The translations under genes and the position numbers were made by a program. A DNA stretch of 18,296 bases from Ophiosphaerella korrae (taxonomy: Eukaryota > Ascomycota > Dothideomycetes > Pleosporales > Phaeosphaeriaceae), in the NCBI GenBank assembly GCA_028456385.1, contig JALNQF010000643.1, positions 1 through 18,296 of the forward strand, written 5' to 3'. Below the pieces are notes generated by a model. It saw only the letters and a program-made list of their open reading frames with translations, was not told the origin of the DNA and searched no databases. This document shows, piece by piece, positions 11,650 through 18,296 of this stretch. The number at the start of each line of letters is the position of its first letter. Position 1 is the stretch's first letter.

Positions 11650-11837
11650 AAGAAGACACTATATCTAGAGAAGACGCTATATCTAATAAAGATACTATAT
11701 CTAAAGAGATTAGTAAAACCAAGAGAGGTAGTATACGTAGGAGAAGTAGTATACCTAAAAAAGATAACACGCTTAAAAAAGACAGTACGCCTAAAAAAAA
11801 TAGTACGCCTAAGAAAGATAGTATACCTAAGAAAGGT
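11650..11837 (+). repeat. Coding-type tandem repeats in the SNF2 insert
   Basis: Three 21-nt units (actatatct plus a Lys/Glu/Asp-rich remainder) lie at about 11650-11712. Five 18-nt units at 11748-11837 encode variants of the hexapeptide S-(I/T)-P-K-K-D. Both periods are multiples of three and keep the exon 2 frame. The segment separates the SNF2 N-terminal and helicase C-terminal halves, where this family tolerates insertions, and was probably a disordered basic linker. Confidence 0.7.
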
Positions 11838-12565
11838 AAAAGAAGCTATAAAAGTAAGAAAAGTAATAAGGATAATAATAAAGTCTAACCTAATAAACCT
11901 AACTAAACTAATAAAAAGGACTTCTTTTCTTAGTATTATAAGTATAGTAAAATCTTTAAGGGTATACTAAAGATTAGACTAAACTTAAAGTAAACTAGAT
12001 AGTTATTATCTTAAATTATTAATAGTAATATGTATATAGCTTTACTTAACCCTAAGCCCTTTAGTAAGTATAGCTCTACTAATGTTTTAGATCTAAGTAT
12101 AGTCTTAGATAGAGAAATTTATAATCTATTTCTATACTACTCTCCTAAGCTATATATAATATTAGTACTATTAATAAAGTATATTCTTCTCTAAGACGAA
12201 AAGGTTATTATATAGTTTAAATAGCTAATTACACTTAAATATATATATAAGTTTTTTATATTAATATTCTTAGAAGAGTAATTAGGTATTATAGTTTTAA
12301 GTATAAGGGCTAACTAGCGCACTAAAACGCGAAACAATTTTAATACTAAAGGATTACTAATTTAGATACTACTAGCCTCTACACTTATTACTAGTGTTAG
12401 TATAAACTTCTAAGTAGACTATTGTACGACAGTCCTATTTAAAGTGCTAGATATATTAGATTTAGAGAATTAAGTAATTAGTTAAACCTATTACCTTAGT
12501 TTAGAAAATCGATACATAGTATATTTGCTTGTTATTATATATACTATAGACGAACACCTTATAAA

Positions 12566-12879
12566 GTAAGTACTAATCTAAAGAATATTAGTTATAAAAA
12601 AAGCTTTTTTATAACGCCTATACGTATAAACCTTATAAAGAAGCCTTTCTATAAGGTTTATATAGGCTTTTTAAAAAAAAGCTTTTTTATAACGTTTATA
12701 TAGGCTTTTTAAAAAAGCCTTTTTATAACACTTATATATATAAGCCTTATAAAGAAGCCTTTCTTATAGCGTTTATATAGGTGTTTTAAAAAAGCCTTTT
12801 TTAAAACGCCTATATATAAAAGCGACCCTTATAAATAGTTATATAGCTATACTATTTTATATATACTAACTATTTATAG
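12566..12879 (+). other. Intron 2 of the SNF2-like relic, filled with hairpin repeats
   Basis: The donor is GTAAGT at 12566, the branch-like CTAAC at 12867-12871 and the acceptor AG at 12878-12879. Exon 2 ends two bases into a codon and exon 3 supplies the third, so the frame continues exactly. Five palindrome copies occupy about 12592-12815, flanked by cgcctata and tatagg(c/t)g-type arms like those in intron 1. The last copy, taggtgttttaaaaaagcc followed by a T-run and aaaacgcctata, is nearly symmetric. Confidence 0.65.
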
Positions 12880-14175
12880 TTCTATAATTAATAAGGTAGT
12901 TAGTCTTAAGGCTATAAATATAAGGAGTAAGCTCTCTACCTAAGACACTAGTAATATAGACTAAGAGGAGATTAATTTAATAGAAACGAAACACCCTAAT
13001 AAAGAAGATATATTAGGTAGCTACTTCTATAGCTATCTCTTTAAGAGTAAAGGTAACTTATTCTATATTTATACTTATAATAGTGCGCGCGTTATAAAGG
13101 AGATAATTAGTTATAGTACAATTAGTAAGGAGAACCTTATTATATTATTACTTTAGCTATAGTTAGCTCTACGTATTTTAATAGGTCTTTCGCGATTATA
13201 TATAATCTACTAATATAGAGAGTATAGGTTAATAGTAACTATAAACCTAAAATAGATATATATTTAAGAAATAGAGGTACGTAAAGTATATTAAGTAAAA
13301 AAGGCGATTAAACTTAGTAAGACTAAAATCTAGCGCGTGTAACTAATTATAGTAGACGAATAGGGGAATCCTATACTATCCTCTAGCTTCTACTAAGATA
13401 AGCTAAACGATAACTAGCGCAAGAAGTATAAGGAAGTAGTACTTAGTAATAGTAAGATACTATAAGAACCTAAGTATACTAAATGCTATATCTAGGCTAA
13501 ATATAAGAAGAAGTAGAGTATATAATAAAAGACTAAAGGAAAGACTAATAAGGCTAATAAAGGCGAAGGAGGTAGTTAACCTAAGTAGTATAAGAGTAGT
13601 TAGATTGTTATTAATAGTAGTAACAATAAAGATAAGCCTAGTAATTACAATACTAGAGATAAGAGTAGATCTAGCGTAGAATCTTATACTCCTCTACTTA
13701 CTAGGGTTATAGGCTAGAGTAAATAAAAGCGCTATAAGTATATTAACAAATTTAACTCTAAGGCTAAACTAAACTAACTAAAGCGTACTAGGTTTAACTA
13801 GACTATTCCTAACTCTAATAAATAACTTAGTAAGGTTCTTAGAATAACTCTTTTAGATACTTAGAGTAGTTAGTAGTACGTATAGTAAAATAGTTATTTT
13901 ACCTCTTTATATAGGAATAGGCGAATTAGAGGCTCTTAGTCTAAGATATACTTTAGTATAAGAGATACTATAGTAAGTAACTTAGATAAACCCTAGATAG
14001 TATAATAGTCTACTTATATACAATACATCTATATATTTATATCTTAATCGCTACTAATAATATAGTTATAAATAGGTATAATCTTCTACTAGTTGTACGT
14101 CTTACCTATAAGAATTAATATTAACTATAGTATAGATTAGATAGTACGTAATTTCTATAGCTACTATTATATATT

Positions 14176-14521
14176 ATTAACGTGTATATACTAGGTATTT
14201 TAAAAAAGCCTTTTTTATAATACTAATAGAGGGCCGTCTATAATACCTAAATTAATACTATTAGTACTATAACTATTACTTTAGATAGGTTACTAGTTAT
14301 TAACGTGTATATCCTAGGTATTTTAAAAAAGCCTTTTTTACAACGCTTATAGAGGGCCGTCTATAATACCTAAATTAATACTATTAGTACTATAACTATT
14401 ATTTTATATAGGTTACTAGTTATTAACGTGTATATACTAGGTATTTTAAAAAAGCCTTTTTTACAACGCCTATAGAGGGCTATCTATAATACCTAAATTA
14501 ATACTATTAGTACTATAACTA
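14176..14521. repeat. Triplicated 123-nt unit with embedded hairpin
   Basis: The landmark aacgtgtatat falls at 14179, 14302 and 14425, giving a 123-nt period. Each unit has the TTTTAAAAAAGCCTTTTTT core, then agaggg(c)c(g)tctataatacc and a conserved aattaatactattagtac block. The units are very alike, and most differences are C/T or G/A. A few TG and CA sites survive at the same place in each copy (aacgtg). Confidence 0.9.
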
Positions 14522-14566
14522 ATCGTCTATATTAGTAGTAATATTAAGGCTAACGTAATATTACTT

Positions 14567-14890
14567 GATTTAGCTTATAGGCTAGTAGTCTAATACAACT
14601 AAGTACTATATAGCTCTAGTATAAACCTTATAAAAAGCTATAAACCTAGACTTAGGCTAACTCTAAAGTAGTGTTAGTCGATTTAGCTTATAAGCTAGTA
14701 GTTGTTTAGTATAGCTAGCTACTATATAGCTCTAGTATAAACCCTATAAAAAGCTATAAACCTAGACCTAGGCTAACTCTAAAGTAGTATTAGTCGATTT
14801 AGCTTATAAGCTAGTAGTTATTTAATACAACTAGCTACTATATAGCTCTAGTATAAACCCTATAAAAAGCTATAAACTTAGACTTAAGCT
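14567..14890. repeat. Second triplicated array, 113/116-nt unit
   Basis: The landmark gatttagcttata occurs at 14567, 14680 and 14796. Units share tactatatagctctagtat, aaaaagctataaac and aggctaactcta blocks and contain no A-run/T-run hairpin. The period is not a multiple of three, so the repeat was not coding as a unit. It follows directly on the 123-nt array but is unrelated to it in sequence. Confidence 0.85.
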
Positions 14891-14894
14891 AACT

Positions 14895-15659
14895 CTAGTT
14901 ATTATTATAAAAGTAAAAAGACTTATAAAGAAACTATAATATAAAGAGGAAACTTAAAAGTAAAGTGCGCTTAGAGCTTATATAATAGGCCCTTACTAGG
15001 CTTAGCTATCTTCTTAGGTAGTAAAGTCTAAAAAATAGATTAGTATATAAGATAAGAGGATACAATATTGATAATATATTCTAGTAAATATTAAGTAGAA
15101 TACTACTTTAGGTAATAGTAATATACCTAAGTAGCTTATTTAACTCTTTATTGTTGTAGATAGTAAACTAAAGATAATAAGAAATAATATAGTTTTCTTG
15201 TTGTTGCAAGTAGTATTACTAGCTAACTTAAGGACTTTAGCTACAAGGTACTTAAAGATAGTAGTAAAGTAGATAGAGTACTAGTACTAATACGCTACGC
15301 GTAGTTACCTTTATAGAGAAGAAGATAATAGGTACAACTAACTAAGAGAGTAAGACTAGCGTTAAGTAAATAACTAGAAGAGTTATTAGTAACTACTTAA
15401 GGCTAGAATATAAAAAGGCGCGTTAGGTAAGAAATAAAGAGCGCTAAAGGTAAAGCTACAAGAAAGTTCTTATAATTAGGTACTAGACTTAGTACTACTA
15501 GCCTTACCTCTAGATTTACCTCTAGTTATTTTAAAAGAGTTAGGTAGATTAGGGAGTTTAGGTAGCTAAGTTAAATAGAGCTAGTAGTATAATATATAAG
15601 TATAGAGTATTAAGACAATTATTTACTTATTAATAATAGAGGGTAGAGATATTTTATAA
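14895..15659 (+). pseudogene. RIP-destroyed Gln-rich gene or exon, family not recognised
   Basis: A plus-strand frame (codons at 14967, 14970 and so on) stays readable to a TAA at 15657. Its interrupting stops are TAA/TAG at sites that would be Gln or Trp before RIP. Preserved segments are FIVVDSKLKIIRNN, FLLLQVVLLANLRTLATRY and LDLVLLALPLDLPLVILKEL. Between the last two, dense TAA/TAG codons among Arg, Asn and Lys suggest a Gln-rich, highly charged helical region. No start is visible: the frame emerges from the triplicated array. It may be a separate gene or a further exon of the SNF2-like gene with the arrays in an intron, but I found no phase-matching splice sites to prove that. The minus strand has a weaker competing frame. 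Confidence 0.5.
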
Positions 15660-15690
15660 TTTATATATATATTATAATAGTTATAGAGTT

Positions 15691-15970
15691 TAATAAAAAG
15701 GCTTTTTTTAAATAGGTATATAAGTAACTATAGTACTACTACGACTTTTTAATACTATAGATTATTATAGTCTAATAAAAAGGGTTATTTTAAATAAGTA
15801 TATATATAATTGTAGTGTTACTACAATTTATTAATACTCTATATTATTATAGCTATTAGTAAAAAGGCTTTTTTTAAACAAGTATATAAATAACTATAAT
15901 ATTACTATAACTTATAAATACTATATATTAGAATAACTATTAATAAAAAGGCTCTTTCTAAAATACTATC
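15691..15970. repeat. Four hairpin-bearing units, 82-84-nt period
   Basis: A taataaaaagg-type start recurs at 15691, 15773, 15857 and 15941. Each is followed by a T-run, an aaataagtatata-type block, a segment with cta/tag symmetry (for example gtagtgttactac) and tattatag. This is a variant of the window-wide palindrome family in which the T-run side is followed by aaa and not by taat. It separates the Gln-rich relic from the next leader. Confidence 0.75.
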
Positions 15971-15974
15971 TATT

Positions 15975-16200
15975 AACTATTACTTACTACTTTCTCTACC
16001 TCTCTTAGTATTTTAGGATATTACTCTTACTCTTCCTTTACCTTACTCTTATCTCTCTCTTACTTCTCTCTTACCTCTCTCTTACTTCTCCTCTAGCCTT
16101 ACCTCTAGCCTTAGTACTAGTATTCTTCTATATAAAGCTTCTTTTTCTACTTTTCTTCTCTACTTCTTTTAACTTAGATACTCTCTTTCTTCTTCTATAC
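15975..16200 (+). promoter_or_regulatory. CT-rich leader of the downstream relic
   Basis: The plus strand is strongly pyrimidine-rich, including repeated tctctcttacttc-like words at about 16050-16090. It ends about 60 bases before the next readable frame. The placement matches the CT-rich stretches ahead of the SNF2-like relic and the large relic, so a promoter role is likely but inferred. Confidence 0.45.
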
Positions 16201-16260
16201 AATTATATTAATACAATCTAGACTAATATATAAATATAGCTATAGTAAAAAGCTTAATAG

Positions 16261-17375
16261 AAAGCTTTAGTAGTATCTTACTTATACTTAGGGTTCGGCT
16301 AGTTAGCTAGTAGGCGTATAACAATCCTAAGGCTATAAGTAATTAATTAAGGTAGTTTATAGTAAGGCTAATCTATTTAGGTAAGTTCTATTCCTAAGTT
16401 AAAGATAGAGTTTAATAAAGTTAGGAGTTTAGATTATATAAGATACTTTAAGATAACGTTGTATATAGCTAAGACAATACTCTATAAGGTATTAGTAAAT
16501 TACTACGTATACTTCTCTAACTTCTATAATAGTAGTATTAAGTTTATATAGATAAATAATATAGTATCTAGAGGAGGTAGTAATAGGGTAGATTTTAGCG
16601 CGCCTTTATACCTAAGCAAGAGTAATCTTAGTGTAGATAGACTAGTAGATAAAGTTCTTCTTAATAAGATATCTCTAGGACTAGATAGAATTAGTAAAGA
16701 GTTAGTAGCTCTAGTAAAGTTACTTATTAAAGACTTTATCTATAGTATATATACTATAGGTAAAATAGTAATCTATATTAAGATAAGGAAGTATTAAGAA
16801 GTAGACTTTAATATCTAGAGGGCGTTAGCGAAATTTATGTTTAGTCTAAGTAAGGATGCTTAGCTATTTCTAATAAGGCTAAGTATTATAGTATATATCT
16901 AGGATACACTAGGGTATATAGGCCTAATGTTTAGGCTAGTAAATAGGAGGGTAGAAAGGAGAGTTTACTAGAAAGATATAATAGAGGTAAATATAGTAGA
17001 TATTAAGGCTATAGAGGTAAAGGATAGACTTATATATAGGGTAAGGTGTAAAATACTAATAGTTATAGTAGAATATAATAGTATAATAGGTAGGTATATA
17101 GCTAACAAGGATTAGTATATTATAGTATTTGTGTAAAGGTATAGTATAGAGGATTTAAGGAGATTTAAAGAGATTTAGAGAGATTTAGAGATTATAATAG
17201 GTATAGAGAGTAGTATAAGGTACTAGGGATTACTCTAGCTAGTGTACAATAAAGAGAATTAAATAGATTTATAGAAAGTTGTATATAGGAAGTAAAGTTA
17301 GATAAAGGTGTTAGTAAAGGTAGCTAGGTAATACTATACTAAAGGGGTTATATAGGTAGTATTTCTATAATAGTA
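16261..17375 (+). pseudogene. RIP-destroyed gene of about 370 codons, family not recognised
   Basis: One plus-strand frame (codons at 16381, 16384 and so on) is readable from about 16261 to 17375. It includes a stop-free run of about 55 codons from 16381 and another of about 70 from about 16552. Visible segments are VDFSAPLYLSKSNLSVDRLV, LGLDRISKELVALVKLLIKD, LAKFMFSLSKDA, LGYIGLMFRLVNRRVERRVY and YSIEDLRRFKEI. Stops are TAA/TAG at likely Gln or Trp codons. It has alternating hydrophobic and charged segments with no clear membrane helix or catalytic motif. A GTAAGT at 16381 and a CTAAC near 16516 could mark an intron, but the frame stays open through it. The original ATG is not identifiable. 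Confidence 0.6.
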
Positions 17376-17428
17376 ATAGGTTACTATTATAGAAATAGGT
17401 CTCTTGTACTATTACTATTATAGAAATA
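17360..17428. repeat. Perfect 17-nt inverted repeat plus a third arm copy
   Basis: tatttctataatagtaa (17360-17376) and its exact reverse complement ttactattatagaaata (17381-17397) are separated by tagg. The right arm recurs as a direct repeat at about 17412-17428. It lies just after the 16261-17375 relic and could be an old transcript hairpin or terminator, or a remnant of a small inverted-repeat element. Confidence 0.8.
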
Positions 17429-17804
17429 TTAGATTTAAAGGGAGTTATAGTAGATTAATAAAAAGGCTTTTTTATAACAGCTATATAAGGGCCTTATTAG
17501 AGATAGATACTAAGGCTTTTAGAAAAGCCTTATTTTAGATTAATTACCTATAACTTAAAGGCACTAGGTATAAATTAAAAGGATTAATTATTCTATCTAT
17601 CTATTTCTAGCCCTGCGCTCTATCTATATATCTACGCTGTAGTAGTCTTAGCTAGGTCTCTTAAGATAGTAGTAAGCTAGATCCTTAACACCCCTATATA
17701 TATTAGATTTAACAATATACCTAGCGTATTACTACTAAGATAGTCTATAATATCCTTTAATATTATCTTACTTGTATAAGCCTTAATAAAATAATACTAA
17801 TAAC
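17376..17804. other. Intergenic stretch
   Basis: Besides the inverted repeat at its left edge, it holds one hairpin copy at about 17455-17485 (aaaaaggctttttt) and an imperfect one at about 17512-17540. I see no reading frame or RNA gene. TG and CA become somewhat more frequent toward the right end (ccctgcg, gctgtag, cttgta), so mutation saturation falls off here. Confidence 0.5.
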
Positions 17805-17893
17805 CTATCTTGTGTAGTAAGACGCTGCGATTCTAAATCTTAAATTCAATTTCTTATATCTCTTCTTGTTGTTAAGATGTAGCGTCGTAAAGT
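17805..17893 (-). pseudogene. Diverged copy of the peptide-like fragment
   Basis: This is colinear with 1196-1284 over 89 bases without a gap. I counted 62 identical bases in the 87 that form codons, and 16 of 29 identical residues on the minus strand, with conservative Asp/Glu and Val/Leu changes. It has a TGA and a TAA where RIP of CGA and CAA would put them. The differences go beyond RIP transitions, so it is an old paralogous segment and not a recent duplicate. The protein family is unknown. Confidence 0.4.
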
Positions 17894-17909
17894 TTAATAG
17901 CAATAGAGG

Positions 17910-17980
17910 TACTATACCTTAATATTACTAGGTATTGTACCTTAATATTACTAGGTATAAAGACTATACCTTGATATTGT
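17910..17980. repeat. Short direct repeat, about 23-nt period
   Basis: The block accttaatattactaggta occurs twice in a row (about 17916 and 17939). A third partial copy, taccttgatattg, begins near 17967. The stretch lies between the peptide-like fragment and the 24-nt array. Confidence 0.7.
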
Positions 17981-18023
17981 CCTTTATATAGAGTAATTTC
18001 TAACCTCTAATATAGACAAAATA

Positions 18024-18296
18024 TTAACTTATAGTTAGCTCGTAGTTACTTATTATATTAGCTTAAAGTTAACTTGTTGTATTAGCTCGTAGTAACTCGT
18101 CGCATTAGCTCGTAGTTAACTCGTCGTATTAGCTTATAGTTAACTCGTTATATTAACTTGTAGTTAACTCGTTATATTAGCTTGTAGTAAACTTTTTATA
18201 TTAGCTTATAGTTAACTTCTTATATTAGCTTGTAGTTACTTATATTATTAGCTTATAGTTACTTATCTTATTAACTTATACTAAACTTCTTTTATC
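18024..18296. repeat. 24-nt tandem array, at least 11 units, open at the window edge
   Basis: Each unit is two related halves, TTAGCTCGTAG and TTAACTCGTCGCA in the best preserved copies; the array therefore has an inner period near 12. Toward the right the units lose CG and become ttagcttatag plus ttaacttctta, matching progressive C-to-T change. Units are 23 or 24 bases long. The array continues beyond the window, so its full length is unknown. Confidence 0.9.

Larger units (their letters stand above)
8537..14000 (+). pseudogene. RIP-destroyed SNF2-family ATPase/helicase gene, three exons
   Basis: Exon 1 (8537-10258) begins at a surviving ATG and ends just after SNF2 motif I, which reads TNSVRLGKTI; the R fits RIP of GGA after T, restoring the usual VGLGKT pattern. 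Before it, QFTLK and IAIANIDEKF match the Q-motif region. Exon 2 (10554-12565) holds motif Ia (NIVVTLPLLV), a damaged DExx box at 10938 (Asp, Lys, Pro, stop), motif III at about 11010-11045 (KVLFSKSPTTKGL, normally TGTP) followed by QDYY, a Lys/Ser-rich insert, then the helicase C-terminal domain from about 12195 (EKVII) through motif V (SVSINF) and motif VI (about 12471-12530). Exon 3 starts at 12880 and is a basic tail that may run to about 14170. Stops are TAA or TAG. SNF2 proteins remodel chromatin or DNA using ATP; the subfamily is undetermined. Confidence 0.85.

Noticed and set aside
14900..15650. A minus-strand gene competing with the Gln-rich relic
   Set aside because: The minus frame has readable parts (15000-15300), but its stops cluster where the plus frame is clean, and the plus frame agrees with the orientation of its neighbours. 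Not fully excluded.
2462..17375. Long frames full of TAA/TAG as a ciliate-type genetic code (TAA/TAG = Gln)
   Set aside because: CA and TG are depleted in the noncoding repeats too, ATG starts and TGG are missing as well, and catalytic SNF2 residues are damaged in the RIP direction. Mutation explains all of it.
1..18296. Deamination of methylated CpG as the cause of AT richness
   Set aside because: CpG is retained, including runs such as cgcgcg and gcgcg, while CpA is lost.

Overview
The window looks like a RIP-saturated (repeat-induced point mutation) AT-rich block from a filamentous ascomycete. CpA and its complement TpG are almost gone on both strands and TpA is in large excess, while CpG (acgcg, gcgcg, cgcgcg) is still common. 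That pattern fits the CpA-targeted C-to-T mutation of Pezizomycotina and not ordinary CpG deamination. No intact gene was found. Several long reading frames can still be followed: their stops are nearly all TAA or TAG, as expected where CAA, CAG (Gln) and TGG (Trp) codons were mutated.

Layout. 1-1119: a strand with a single C, no TG and no CA, ending in a 20-A run. 1120-1621: a less mutated patch with a 205-nt-period duplication that carries a minus-strand peptide-like stretch, then a remnant of a 24-nt repeat. 1622-2461: hairpin repeats and a pyrimidine-rich leader. 2462-6700: a relic of one very large plus-strand gene of unknown family, in a single frame. 6720-7742: a 14-unit satellite of alternating 76- and 74-nt monomers, each with a palindrome. 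7743-8536: a leader with CT-rich repeats. 8537 to about 14000: a relic of a SNF2-family ATPase gene with two recognisable introns, both filled with copies of the same palindrome family. 14176-14521 and 14567-14890: two triplicated arrays. 14895-15659: an unidentified Gln-rich relic. 15691-15970: four more hairpin units. 15975-16200: a CT-rich leader. 16261-17375: another unidentified relic. 17376-18296: inverted repeats, a diverged copy of the 1196-1284 module and an array of the 24-nt repeat that runs to the window edge.

All four gene relics lie on the plus strand, and three are preceded by a pyrimidine-rich stretch, as is common for fungal promoters. The locus is bracketed by related sequence in the same order and orientation. 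It may be a decayed multi-gene element or a segmentally repeated (subtelomeric or pericentromeric) unit. Nothing here should be expressed as a full-length protein. The points of most interest are the palindrome family, which sits both inside introns and in satellites, and the lost gene set itself.
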